Source: Acidisoma sp. L85
GTDB lineage: Bacteria; Pseudomonadota; Alphaproteobacteria; Acetobacterales; Acetobacteraceae
Length of the DNA stretch: 49,769 nucleotides
Direction: 5' to 3'
NCBI RefSeq assembly: GCF_009765865.1
Contig: NZ_LMUQ01000039.1
Span: forward strand, 47,644 to 97,412
Below, piece by piece: positions 35,256 to 43,704 of this stretch. Position 1 is the first letter of the stretch. The number at the start of each line of letters is the position of its first letter. The position numbers and the translations under genes are program-made. Below the pieces are notes generated by a model. The model worked only from the letters and a program-made list of their open reading frames with translations, had not been told where the DNA came from and ran no database searches.

Positions 35256-35891
35256 CTACATCTTCTCCTTCAATAACGAGTGAGCAGCGGCCTTCACTAA
35301 CCAACGCTCTGCGCGTTCATAGGTCCATCCATTCTCATTATGCAGGGTGTAGTAGCCCCAATAGCCAAAGTAGAACCACAGCAGATCGGCGGCGTCCTCC
35401 AAGGTCAGTCCAGACCGGAGGCCTCTCAGGCTTGCGAGGTGCTGAGCCACAACCAGGAACCACTTCCGGTAACGAGCCGTGGCCACAGCGAGACTTTCGG
35501 CTACCGCTTGGTCCTGGGGGGCGGCGTCGTGCATGAAATAGGCGATGTCGCCGAACTCCTCCCGCATGGACCGCACAACTCCCGCCACGCTCTCGATGAT
35601 TGCTAGAGGATTGCGAAGAGCGAGAATGCTGCTGAGCGCCGCCTCATTTCCGGGTGCTGTGCTCCAAATCTCCATCAGCATGCGTAGCAGCCCGACTTTG
35701 CCGCCTACGGTCGTGTAGATCGTAATTGGAGCCACCCGCGCGGCCCGCGCAATGTCCTCGACTTTGGTTTGGGCGTAGCCCTGCGCCGCGAAGAGCCGGC
35801 GTGCTGCCGCAACAATCGCGGCCCGCGTTTGCTCCGCGTACTCCTGTCGGCGAGTCTTCGCCTCTACGACCTTGACGCGGGCCCTTGCCAA
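35256..35891 (-). CDS. TetR/AcrR family transcriptional regulator
   Basis: 211 aa, full length. The DNA-binding domain (about 17-62) reads RAAIVAAARRLFAAQGYAQT and KVEDIARAARVAPITIYTTV, with a GGKVGLL turn. The C-terminal domain is helical with aromatic clusters (LWFYFGYWGYYTLH). The start appears to be TTG at 35891, with GGAGG 10 nt upstream; no ATG or GTG fits. The palindrome TATAGT-GTA-ACTATA lies just upstream, between this gene and the divergent SDR gene, so it probably represses both. Ligand unknown. Confidence 0.85.
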   Translation of the reverse strand: MARARVKVVEAKTRRQEYAEQTRAAIVAAARRLFAAQGYAQTKVEDIARAARVAPITIYTTVGGKVGLLRMLMEIWSTAPGNEAALSSILALRNPLAIIESVAGVVRSMREEFGDIAYFMHDAAPQDQAVAESLAVATARYRKWFLVVAQHLASLRGLRSGLTLEDAADLLWFYFGYWGYYTLHNENGWTYERAERWLVKAAAHSLLKEKM

Positions 35892-35908
35892 AATCCGCTT
35901 GCCTCCGA

Positions 35909-35923
35909 TATAGTGTAACTATA
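35909..35923. promoter_or_regulatory. TetR operator candidate between tetR and SDR gene
   Basis: TATAGT-GTA-ACTATA, a perfect 6+3+6 palindrome 18 nt upstream of the TetR start. The overlapping direct repeat TATAGTG ... TATAGTG suggests a half-site extension. It lies in the divergent promoter region, as expected for a TetR regulator controlling itself and its neighbour. Confidence 0.6.
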
Positions 35924-36087
35924 GTGAACGTGGTAGCGACTTACTCGACATGACTAGGATACAGCCGCAGCTTCACGGCTGTCTAGGGGAAGGGCACTTG
36001 AAGGGGGACTGGAGCTTTGAATAGATGAGACCGAGGGGACGAGCGACCAAACTCACCCGTACGCTGCAACCGTCGAGGGCGAAACGT

Positions 36088-36834
36088 ATGCCACAAATTG
36101 CAAAGATAGCCCTCGTCACCGGGGCCAACCAGGGAATCGGATTCGAGACCGTCCGCCAACTTGCTGAGAAAGGTGTGACGGTCCTACTCGCAGGTCGATC
36201 GCTCGCGGCCGCTGAGTCAGCTGCGGCAAAACTGCATACTGACGGCCTAGTAAATGTCTCGCCAGTCAAGCTTGATGTAACGGAGGCCGCCGATCGTACT
36301 GCTACAGCGCAGCTTATCCAGAGGCAGTTTGGACGTCTCGACATACTCGTCAACAACGCAGGTATGACGGCGCCTCAAGGGACCCTAATGGAGAGGCTCA
36401 CCATCAACACGACGGAGGAAGAGCTCCAACTTGTATTCGAAACGAACCTCTTTGCGGTGCTCCGACTTACCAGTGAGGTGCTCCCGCTGCTAAGAGAAAG
36501 TGGCGGAGGCCGCATTGTGAATGTTTCCAGTATCCTCGGATCGCTCAACTTGCACGCCACGCAGGCCGAAGCTGTGTCCTATAACAAGCGCTTTGCATAC
36601 AATGCGTCGAAAGCTGCTCTCAATCTCTTCACGATCCAGCTTGCCCAGGAGTTGGACGATACAGACATCAAGGTGAACTCTGTTCACCCAGGATGGGTGA
36701 GGACGAGGAGTGGGACGGATCTTGCGCCGATGGAACCGTCGGAAGGCGCTAAGACGAGTGTTGCGGCGGCGCTGATGGGCGCCGACGGTCCAACAGGGAC
36801 TTTCTTCCACTTCTCCGAAACCATTCCATGGTGA
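36088..36834 (+). CDS. SDR family NAD(P)-dependent oxidoreductase
   Basis: 248 aa classical short-chain dehydrogenase. Cofactor motif TGANQGIG (11-18), structural NNAG (89-92), catalytic Ser147/148 region (NVSS), Tyr171 and Lys175 in AYNASK. SVHPGWVRT follows the active site. The insert VSYNKRFAYN before the catalytic Tyr resembles carbonyl reductase-type SDRs. GAGG lies about 9 nt before the ATG at 36088; an earlier ATG (36025) lacks a box. It is divergent from tetR over a palindromic operator, so it is probably derepressed by the TetR ligand. Confidence 0.9.
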   Translation: MPQIAKIALVTGANQGIGFETVRQLAEKGVTVLLAGRSLAAAESAAAKLHTDGLVNVSPVKLDVTEAADRTATAQLIQRQFGRLDILVNNAGMTAPQGTLMERLTINTTEEELQLVFETNLFAVLRLTSEVLPLLRESGGGRIVNVSSILGSLNLHATQAEAVSYNKRFAYNASKAALNLFTIQLAQELDDTDIKVNSVHPGWVRTRSGTDLAPMEPSEGAKTSVAAALMGADGPTGTFFHFSETIPW

Positions 36835-37137
36835 CACGCATGCAGACTTTTGGATGAATGACTCTGGTATGGCGTTTTTGAGTCCACCGATGCCGAGACG
36901 CTCTTGTGAACGGGCGGATTCCTTGCCGCGGTTTGGCGGCTTTCGATAGCGGCAGAGACTGATCTGCCGACAAAGCCATATGTGCCGCTGGAAGCGGCGC
37001 ATGTGTGGGGTTGCGAACCGGCTTGCTGCCGGGTTTGCCTAAAACGCAGAAATCTCCGGCTGGTGTGTGCGCAGCCGATAGTTAATGCCCCGTGCTTGCG
37101 GCCATGCCGGGAAGCTCGGTGCGAAGAAGGAACAAAT
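36835..37137. other. Intergenic region with a strong hairpin
   Basis: ATGTGCCGCT-GGA-AGCGGCGCAT (36980-37002) forms a 10-bp stem with one G-T pair. No T-run follows, so it is not a classic terminator; it may be an operator or mRNA leader structure for the FAD oxidase gene. No gene is seen here. Confidence 0.5.
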
Positions 37138-38475
37138 ATGGGTATAACCAAACATTTGATCGCGGACCTCGGTGCAAAACTTGCAGGCAGGGTGATCCTT
37201 CCATCACATCCCGAATATGACGCAGCGAAGGAGATCTGGGTCCGCACCTCGGCCCGTCCGCTGGCGCTCGTGAGGGCGCGCAGTGCGGCAGATGTTCAAG
37301 CCGCCGTTCTCGCCGCCAGGCAGACCGGGCTGCCGCTCTCCGTCAAGGCTGGAGGTCACGACTGGACGGGGCGCGCCTTGTGCGACGGCATCGTGATCGA
37401 CCTGTCGGAGATGCGCGGCGTTTTCATCTCATTGGACGGCACCCTGGCGCAGGTTGGCGGCGGGGCGCGCGCTCGCGACCTTACCCCTGAGACCGACAGG
37501 CTGGGTCTGGCGGCCGTGACTGGCTCAGTCGGCGTGGTCGGACTCGGTGGCCTGACGCTTGGCGGCGGCTACGGGCCCCTAACCCCGCGGTTTGGCCTGG
37601 CCTCGGACAACCTTGTCGCTGCGGAAGTGGTGCTCGCTGATGGAAGTGTCGTAACGGTAAGCGAAGAGGTTAACGAGGAGCTGTTGTGGGCGCTCCGAGG
37701 CGGTGGCGGGAATTTCGGAGTCGTGACACTCATGTCGCTTCGGCTGCACCGCATTCGCGGGCTAACTTATGGACCGATTATGTATCCCGCAGTCGAGGCA
37801 GCTGCGGTGTTCGCCCGTGCGGCTGACGTTTGCCGCCACGCGCCGGATGCGCTCACGGTTCAACTTGGATTCATCTCGGCACCCGACGGGCAGGAAGTGG
37901 CCGCCGTGGTTCCGGGCTGGTGCGGCGATCCGGCGCAGGCTGAAGCTGAGATAGCACCGCTGCATCGCCTCGGCACAGTGCTTGGCGCGGATGTTCGGTA
38001 TCGTTCGTTCACTGAAGCGCTGGCGATGTTCGATGGGCCGATGACGCAAACGCATGACGTGTTCATGGAAAGCTGCTGGCTTGCCGATATTTCGCGGGAG
38101 GTCGCGGAGGTTCTGGCATCGCAAGGCGCTCGCCGGCCTGGGCCCGGCTGCTCGCTCCTAACCCATGAGTTTCGCGGCGCTGCACTGCGCGTGCCGGTCG
38201 GAGCTACGGCCTTCGGAATGAGAACCAGGCATGTGCTGCTGGACATCGTCGCCCAGTATGATGGCGGGGACGGCTTGCGTGAACGTGAATGGGCCCGGGA
38301 AACGGTAGCGCTGCTGACGCCTTGGGCCTTTCCGGCGACCTATCCGAACCTGGCGCGGCGCGACGACCCTCGGGTTCAAAGAGCATACGGGCCGAACGCC
38401 GAGCGTCTGGCAGCCGCGAAGCGGCGCTTCGACCCCGCCGGTTTGTTTAGCTCCGCACTCGGCCTCCCAGTTTAG
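37138..38475 (+). CDS. FAD-linked oxidase (berberine bridge enzyme-like)
   Basis: 445 aa flavoprotein of the VAO/BBE family. His74 in KAGGHDWTGRA is the expected 8-alpha-histidyl FAD attachment site. FAD domain glycines are GVVGLGGLTLGGGYG and LLWALRGGGGNFGVVT. The second, Cys-type flavin link of bicovalent members seems absent (TGSVGVVG has no Cys). A C-terminal BBE segment near DDPRVQRAYGPNAERLAAAK has the typical YG-x5-RL spacing. No signal peptide, so likely cytoplasmic. AGGA is 8 nt upstream of the ATG. It could be controlled with the SDR/TetR pair upstream but is 300 nt away. Confidence 0.9.
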   Translation: MGITKHLIADLGAKLAGRVILPSHPEYDAAKEIWVRTSARPLALVRARSAADVQAAVLAARQTGLPLSVKAGGHDWTGRALCDGIVIDLSEMRGVFISLDGTLAQVGGGARARDLTPETDRLGLAAVTGSVGVVGLGGLTLGGGYGPLTPRFGLASDNLVAAEVVLADGSVVTVSEEVNEELLWALRGGGGNFGVVTLMSLRLHRIRGLTYGPIMYPAVEAAAVFARAADVCRHAPDALTVQLGFISAPDGQEVAAVVPGWCGDPAQAEAEIAPLHRLGTVLGADVRYRSFTEALAMFDGPMTQTHDVFMESCWLADISREVAEVLASQGARRPGPGCSLLTHEFRGAALRVPVGATAFGMRTRHVLLDIVAQYDGGDGLREREWARETVALLTPWAFPATYPNLARRDDPRVQRAYGPNAERLAAAKRRFDPAGLFSSALGLPV

Positions 38476-38569
38476 GACGGCTTCCGGCTCGCGCATCTAA
38501 GCGGCCGTCGCTTTTCGGCAATCGTTCGCGAAGGCGGGGGTTCTGTAGCAGGTTCTGGAGCGGCTGTAG

Positions 38570-39109
38570 GATGGGCTAGATCTTCTGCGGGACATTCGAG
38601 CTCGCTCCGACGTGCCGGTTATTGTCGTGACTGGGCATCGTCGTGACGAGATTGACCGCATGGTCGGCCTGGAGCTCGGCGCGGATGACTATGTCACCAA
38701 ACCCTTCGGTATGCGGGAGCTTCTGGCGCGCGTTCGAGCGGTTCTGCGACGTCAGGAATTCAGCCGCAGACCGTCGCGCGACGAGCCGTCTTCAGGCGGC
38801 TACCGATTTGACGGCTGGGAGCTCGATGTCCGCGAGCGCAAGCTAGTCAACGCAGCGGCTGAGCCTGTTTCTCTCACAAACGGTGAGTACGCGCTGCTAG
38901 TGGCCTTTCTAGCTTCCCCTGGGCGGTCCTTGTCTCGCGAGTACCTGTTACAGGCGACCCGCGTACATGAGGATGTGTTCGACCGCACCATTGACGTTCA
39001 GGTGCTTCGGCTGCGGCGTAAGCTGGAATCTGACCCCAGTGCACCGCGCGCGATCCAGACCGAGCGCGGCATCGGCTATCGCTTCGCCCTTCCGGTCAGG
39101 AAGCTATAA
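38570..39109 (+). pseudogene. OmpR-type response regulator lacking its receiver N-terminus
   Basis: The frame starts abruptly with DGLDLLRDIR right after a TAG codon, then VPVIVVTGHRR and GADDYVTKPFGMRELLARVR (receiver beta4-alpha5 with the conserved Lys). It continues to a complete winged-helix DNA-binding domain ending IQTERGIGYRFALPV. The phosphoacceptor Asp and the first half of the receiver are missing. A GTG at 38612 could still start a 165-aa protein. No histidine kinase gene is adjacent. Confidence 0.75.
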
Positions 39110-39563
39110 TGCGAGCATCGTCCATCTAGGCGAAGCGCCTCTGGAGGTTGCCGGCAACGCGACAATCGAACTACTGCAAGAGACGCATTCGCGGTCCCGC
39201 GGCGGTCCGTCTATCGCCTCCAGCGTGCGACGTGTGGCAAGAAGTTCTAGTTAGCGGCCATGATGGCGCAATTGATGGTATTCGGGAAGTCGTCGGCGGA
39301 TGAAGCACTTGGAGAGGAATCAGCGATGGAGTGCAACGCCCCAGGGCGCACCAGGGTCAGCCGAATCGCCTACGAGATCTGCGCCATGCAACCTCGAGCG
39401 CCGCATTTCGCCAGGCTGCCGGGACCCGTCGCAGGTTCGCGGCGTTGATGCCCCACCGAGGATGAACCCGACCCGGCGCCACCGCTGCTTGCCCTAGGGT
39501 CCGGCACCGGCCAGGCCGGTTTGCAATGCGTGGGCGAAAAAGGTAGAGAGCGGCCGTCCAGAT
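39110..39563. other. Stretch without a supported gene
   Basis: Short open frames only (for example 39260-39448) with no recognisable motif. A perfect hairpin, ACCGGCC-A-GGCCGGT (39506-39520), lies near the 3' end, between two inward-facing reading frames, and may terminate transcription. The rest is probably debris following the response regulator remnant. Confidence 0.45.
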
Positions 39564-39959
39564 CTATGTCGGGAAGCGTTCGAAGGCTGGTAGCGTGTGC
39601 GCTGATCTCATCCAGCCGATCCTATCAGCAGTCTGCACCTGCATCTTAGGAGCTATCGCATCGGGATCGTCGAGTACCGCGATCCGCACCTGCACCATGC
39701 CCATCTGTTCGAGGAGCGCGTTTGTGAAGAACAGCCCGGTGCCACAAGCACAACAGAAGGAGCGGCGTCCGCGCTCCGAGGAGGCGTAGACCTTTGGCTC
39801 GCCGCGCATCGTGACTGAAACCGCGGGAACCATTGCCCACGCCAACATTGGTGCCCCAGACTGCCTGCGACAGTCGTTGCAATAACAGACTGTACTAAGT
39901 ACTGCCTGGTCCGGCATCTCGAACTGAATTCCACCGCAGCGGCACCGCCCTTGGATCAT
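39564..39959 (-). CDS. GFA family zinc-binding protein
   Basis: 131 aa. Zinc-binding cysteines of the GFA (glutathione-dependent formaldehyde-activating-like) fold: Cys6/Cys8 (CRCGG), Cys25/Cys27/Cys30 (CYCNDCRRQSGA) and Cys69/Cys70/Cys72 (FCCACGTGLFF). All expected ligands are present. The family name reflects a disputed function in formaldehyde-glutathione adduct formation. The ATG at 39959 has GAGAGG about 7 nt upstream; the upstream ATG at 39974 lacks a box. The gene appears intact among remnants. Confidence 0.88.
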   Translation of the reverse strand: MIQGRCRCGGIQFEMPDQAVLSTVCYCNDCRRQSGAPMLAWAMVPAVSVTMRGEPKVYASSERGRRSFCCACGTGLFFTNALLEQMGMVQVRIAVLDDPDAIAPKMQVQTADRIGWMRSAHTLPAFERFPT

Positions 39960-40096
39960 GAAAAACCCTCTCATTTAAAAAGCCTACTTCTAGTGCCGAA
40001 GGTCATCTACCTTAGTGCAGGTTCCGGCCGAAGAGCGCTAGTATTTGGTCCAGCCACGCTCAGCAGCGGCATGATTGTAAATGGGGAAGTCTGGCT

Positions 40097-40240
40097 TCAT
40101 CGAGCCCCGCGCTGCCGGATATAGAGCCGGCTGTTGAGGTCATGGTGATGCGCTACGTTGCGGCGGGCGCGGACGGTCAAATTGAACTGATCAAGGGGTC
40201 GGCGCAATTGGCTGGCGTAGCGCCGAAGCCAAGTGACTAG
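40097..40240 (-). pseudogene. Cyclopropane-fatty-acyl-phospholipid synthase fragment
   Basis: About 45 residues match the region before the methyltransferase domain of Cfa: RARRNVAHHHDLNSRLY corresponds to the conserved N-V-A-H-H-Y-D-L-N-x-x-L-Y motif, with the Tyr changed to His. The continuation (LFLDxxxxYSCAYF in intact members) is absent. It is fused directly behind an SDR fragment at about 40240-40265. Confidence 0.7.
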
Positions 40241-40265
40241 AACTCCGTTTGGAGTGGCCCGGAGA

Positions 40266-40538
40266 CGCACCGGCGTACCCATACCCGGCATTATTAACCA
40301 GCACGTCGACTCCGCCGAAGCGATCTCTAGCTGCCTCGACCGCCACCTTCACCTGATCGAGTTTGTCGACGTCGAGTTCCACCGCGAATGCGACGTCGGC
40401 ATAGTCCTCCACTATGTCACCGACAGCGGAGGGGCCCCGCGCGTTCGCCACGACGCGGCACCCGGGCTCCAGGACAAGCGCTCGACCGAGCCCTGTCGAA
40501 CATCCGGCGATAAGCCAGACGGCGTTCCGGTCAATCAT
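40266..40538 (-). pseudogene. Short-chain dehydrogenase N-terminal fragment
   Basis: Begins MIDRNAVWLIAGCSTGLGRA, then RVVANARGPSAVGDI, ELDVDKLDQVKVAVEAARD and FGGVDVLVNNAGYGYAG, after which homology ends. The stretch between the nucleotide-binding glycines and the second strand is about 4-5 residues short. It lacks the catalytic Tyr/Lys half and runs into Cfa-derived sequence. Confidence 0.78.
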
Positions 40539-40688
40539 CGCTCAAGCTTCCTGAGTGCCGGCACTGCTCGGCCATGAAGGTGGCAGAGCTGAATATTGCA
40601 GCTCCAAGGTGGAGGCCGATCCGGCTCGGGATTATCCAAAGATTTTGCAATCAGGCCTTGAACGTGCTGACGCCCTGAACTGGTCGCC

Positions 40689-41237
40689 TTACGGTTGCCA
40701 AGCGTGTGATTGGAAGGGTTCCTCCAGCGGCGTTCTTGTAACGCTTCCGGTATAGTTCGTGATCGTGGATGCGGCGACCACGGCAATCACTTCGAGCACG
40801 AGATCCTTGCCAAACCCAGCGGCGATGAATGGCTCGATGTCCTGGTCCTCGAGGCGACCGCGCTCCTGGATCAATGTCTTAGCGAGGGCCGACAGAGCGG
40901 CCAGCTTCTTATCCTTGGGCAGCCGGCGTTCCCGAATGGCCTGAACGTCAGCAGGATCTAGTCCTTCCTTGAGTGCCAGGGCCGTATGGAACGCGACGGC
41001 CCAGGAACACTCATTGGTCACCGCATTGGTCAGCAGCAGTATCTGTATCTGGTCTTCCGTAAAACTGCCGCCGTGAACATTCTGGAACAGGCCGACGAGG
41101 CTATTGATCAGAACCGGAGATGTCGACATGGAACCGAGAATATTGGGAATCATGCCGAAGGTGGCCCGCAACTGTTTCAGAGCGGGCTTGGAGCGCTCGG
41201 GTGCAGTTTCAACGGTATTAACAGGAAAATCCGTCAT
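40689..41237 (-). CDS. Carboxymuconolactone decarboxylase-like (AhpD-fold) protein, intact copy
   Basis: 182 aa helical AhpD-like protein. The core motif is NECSWAVAFHT with Glu76, Cys77 and His84. The second Cys of the usual CxxC is Ala80, so a disulfide-based peroxidase mechanism is unlikely. It shares FGMIPNILGSMSTSPVLINS with the pseudogene at 34475. The C-terminus extends 20 residues past the fold (TPLEEPFQSHAWQP). Upstream lies the ATTAC-N7-GTAAT palindrome also found between the XRE gene and the pseudogene copy. It is in opposite orientation to the other copy, bounding a 6-kb segment. Function unknown. Confidence 0.88.
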   Translation of the reverse strand: MTDFPVNTVETAPERSKPALKQLRATFGMIPNILGSMSTSPVLINSLVGLFQNVHGGSFTEDQIQILLLTNAVTNECSWAVAFHTALALKEGLDPADVQAIRERRLPKDKKLAALSALAKTLIQERGRLEDQDIEPFIAAGFGKDLVLEVIAVVAASTITNYTGSVTRTPLEEPFQSHAWQP

Positions 41238-41339
41238 GTGCGTTTACTTCCAAAAGACGAAAGTGAACGAGATCATGGGTACATTGCCCAGTGACTGCTC
41301 GTTCGACGGCCCGAATAGACCCTCACTAGAGTGGATTCA

Positions 41340-41356
41340 ATTACATCAGAGGTAAT
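41340..41356. promoter_or_regulatory. Palindromic operator ATTAC-N7-GTAAT (copy 2)
   Basis: ATTAC-ATCAGAG-GTAAT, the exact inverse of copy 1 at 34360-34376 including the spacer, about 100 nt upstream of the intact CMD-like gene. Flanking promoter sequence is also similar between the two loci. It is a probable binding site for the XRE/MmyB-type regulator at 33715-34296. Confidence 0.6.
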
Positions 41357-41360
41357 CATA

Positions 41361-42053
41361 TTAAGAGCGGGATGTGCTAGATAGCGAAGTGAAGACCGCG
41401 ACGAGCAGTAGCGAAGCCGCCCGGGAGAGCCGCCGCGGACTGACGCGTGGGCCTCGCTTTCTCGAGAGCCGGCTAGCCACCCCGCCCTCCCCAGGGACGC
41501 CGAGGCACCCGCACCATTTTGCCGGTGCGCCGAACTGAACCTCGACCAGCCCCTGGTCCACCATCCCTTCCACGATCACATGGATGCGCCAGATGCCTGT
41601 GACCTCCTTGAGGTCGTCTATCCGCACCCACTCGCCAACCAAGAGGGCGGATAGGAGCTTGGATTCGTCCTAGTGAGGTTGGGCATGGCGCCTCGTCCTA
41701 AGCGACGGGAACGTCCCGCCGAATACGATCTGCTGAGGATCTAGTGCGCTCCGTTACGCCAAGACCCGCATCTTCTGCAGAGCACCATCGTCACAGCGCA
41801 GACATGACGTCGGTTTTGGGAGCCTGAGGAACGGCGCAACCAGTCGGTGATCATATCCCCACTTCCGCCAATACGCTTGCCAAGTCGGTTAGAGATAGAA
41901 CCGGGACCACAGGCGCGATCGTAATAGGGCCTGATGATCACGTCTTCGTCGAGGGCCCACAAGAGCCTGCAACCGGCGAATTCTGAACCTATTTTGTCGA
42001 GAGCTTCGCGCGAGCTGAACATTTGGCGCCGAAGCTCAGAAACGGAGGGAACT
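41361..42053. other. Low-confidence stretch with one possible small ORF
   Basis: A minus-strand frame (stop near 41361, TTG start at 41642) encodes VGEWVRIDDLKEVTGIWRIH, then VIVEGMVDQGLVEVQFG, which looks like a small winged-helix-like segment, but the first half is preceded by a stop and the C-terminal half is low-quality Arg/Ser-rich. Another minus frame (41741-42109) has no family resemblance. The end of the stretch supplies the ribosome binding site of the PRC-barrel gene. Confidence 0.4.
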
Positions 42054-42479
42054 ATGGTCAGCGATGAAAACCCAAGTAACACCGGCGGAAGGCTGATCGC
42101 TGCCAGCAAGGTTAACGGGACGGCCGTCTACAACACGGCGGGCGAAAGCCTCGGCAGCGTCCACGACGTGATGCTCGACAAGGCTTCGGGCAAAGCCGAT
42201 TACGCGATCCTCAGCTTCGGAGGATTTCTGGGAATCGGCGAGCGCTACCATCCGCTACCCTGGAACCAGCTGACCTATGATCCGCAGGCTGGCGGGTTCG
42301 TGGTCAATCTCGATCGCAGCCGACTAGAAGGAGCGCCAACTTACGCGGCTGATGATCTCAGCCTGTGGGATGAGCGACGTAGCGCTGACATCGACACCTA
42401 CTATGGCGCCAGTCCCGGGATCGGTCCCGCGCCAGGCCTGGGTGACGCTGGATTGGGAATAGGTGGGGCTGTTCGTTAA
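42054..42479 (+). CDS. PRC-barrel domain protein
   Basis: 141 aa. The PRC-barrel (residues about 12-90) includes VNGTAVYNTAGESLGSVHDV, ADYAILSFGGFLGIGERYHP and LPWNQLTYD. This is the stress-associated PRC-barrel type common in alphaproteobacteria, often near general stress genes. The tail is Gly/Pro-rich and disordered. GGAGGG lies 5 nt before the ATG, a strong start. It is soluble with no signal peptide. Its role is unknown; members are often induced by stress. Confidence 0.9.
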   Translation: MVSDENPSNTGGRLIAASKVNGTAVYNTAGESLGSVHDVMLDKASGKADYAILSFGGFLGIGERYHPLPWNQLTYDPQAGGFVVNLDRSRLEGAPTYAADDLSLWDERRSADIDTYYGASPGIGPAPGLGDAGLGIGGAVR

Positions 42480-42557
42480 AACAGCGCGAGTGACAGTGGC
42501 GCCGGCGGCCAAGCCAGAGGCCACTACACTGACCCGTCCTTTTGACTAGACGACGCC

Positions 42558-42761
42558 ATGAGCCGCCGCCCACACGTCTGGAAGCCATGGCACGCTGAAC
42601 CGAGCCCGGCTGACAATGCCGTCGTCATAACTCTGGAAGAGCTCGCGGAGATCGCGGCCGGACGCGCAGATCGCCGCCGGAACATAAAGAAGCGAGGCAA
42701 CGCTGCCTTTCGGGCGCGACGGAAGGCCCAACGGGAAAAGGAAGATGATCTCGACGAGTGA
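42558..42761 (+). CDS. Small basic hypothetical protein
   Basis: 67 aa: a short acidic helix (VVITLEELAEIAAGRADRR) followed by a strongly basic and then acidic tail (FRARRKAQREKEDDLDE). No family recognised and no good ribosome binding site. Its stop overlaps the beginning of the next open frame. It may be a real small DNA- or RNA-associated protein or a chance frame. Confidence 0.4.
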   Translation: MSRRPHVWKPWHAEPSPADNAVVITLEELAEIAAGRADRRRNIKKRGNAAFRARRKAQREKEDDLDE

Positions 42762-42931
42762 CTTCAGGATCGCGCGTTCAGCGCTCTAGGGACGGTCGAG
42801 CTATGGGCAGTCATCAACGCAATAAGTGCAACGTGTGTGCAATCAGGGGTGACACCTTCCCATCGCAGTCAAGTGAGTTGTCCGCCCCAGCGCTTCCGCT
42901 CACTGTGCTGAGATGCTCACACGAAACCCCA

Positions 42932-43162
42932 ATGAATGTCGCGCCGGCTCCTAAGTGGCGCCTAAAACTGCTCGCGCTTGACGGGGAACACGAGGCGAGC
43001 CGCCTGTTCGACGACCTCAGGGCCCTGCTTGGCGACGCACTTCAACTTCGCGAGGAGCGCCCGGAGCTTCACCTAATTGTGACGATTCCTCCGGAGGCGT
43101 CGGAGGAAGATCGAAACCTTCTTAAGCAGATTGCCAGTCGCCTACCCCTAGACTCCGACTAG
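42932..43162 (+). CDS. Small hypothetical protein
   Basis: 76 aa with regular helical composition (LFDDLRALLGDALQLREERP, then ELHLIVTIPPEASEEDRNLL) and no recognised domain. The start at 42932 was preferred to the far-upstream ATG of the same frame because the upstream part is low-quality sequence. No strong ribosome binding site is visible. After it, 43163-43481 (about 320 nt) holds no convincing gene. Confidence 0.45.
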   Translation: MNVAPAPKWRLKLLALDGEHEASRLFDDLRALLGDALQLREERPELHLIVTIPPEASEEDRNLLKQIASRLPLDSD

Positions 43163-43481
43163 CTGATCGCCGTCGCGGAAGAAGCGTTCGCTGGTGCAAG
43201 CTGGGCTGCGTCACCATCTTGGTCGGCAGCGCCCCTGGCATCGCCTTACCTCTGGCTGCCATCTTAGCTTAGCGACTGCGGATCATTAGCTCGAAATATC
43301 GCCGTTGGAGCCAGCGGTCAGCAGTTTCTCATAGATCGCAGCCGGCAGGTTTTTTGGCACGTGCGCTGCTCAGAGCCGTCGCGGAACCACAACTGAAGCT
43401 GGCCGGCTTGATAGTCTTGCGAAATCGGGGTCCGGAAATGCTGGCATAACTCCCATTTGGGGCGGGTCACCGGACCACAAT

Positions 43482-43704
43482 TTAAATGTCGGGACGTCGA
43501 CGTTCACGGCCAAAAGTGACGAACCGCACCAGCCAAGCGACTCCATAGATCGCGGCAGCCAGAGCCGCCCACTTCGCAAAGGCGGCCCAAGACTGTGTGA
43601 TTTGGCCACCTAGTGCAGCGAAGGTCATGATGCCGACGATCACGAGCACGACGGACGCGACCCATGCAAAGCCAGTAGATGACGTTGCCGATCCGCTCAA
43701 GCAT
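43482..43704 (-). pseudogene. Small two-helix membrane protein with single-base frameshift
   Basis: The start reads MLERIGNVIYW in one frame. The rest reads AWVASVVLVIVGIMTF, then AALGGQITQSW, then AALAAAIYGVAWLVRFVTFG and RERRRPDI in the next frame. Removing one T from the CTTT run at about 43670 joins them into a 73-residue protein with two membrane helices. It may be a true lesion, a sequencing error in a T-run, or a slippery site. Confidence 0.7.

Noticed and set aside
34767-35276. Overlapping open frames on both strands after the CMD pseudogene
   Set aside because: No motif, start signal or composition favours any of them; left as an unassigned stretch.
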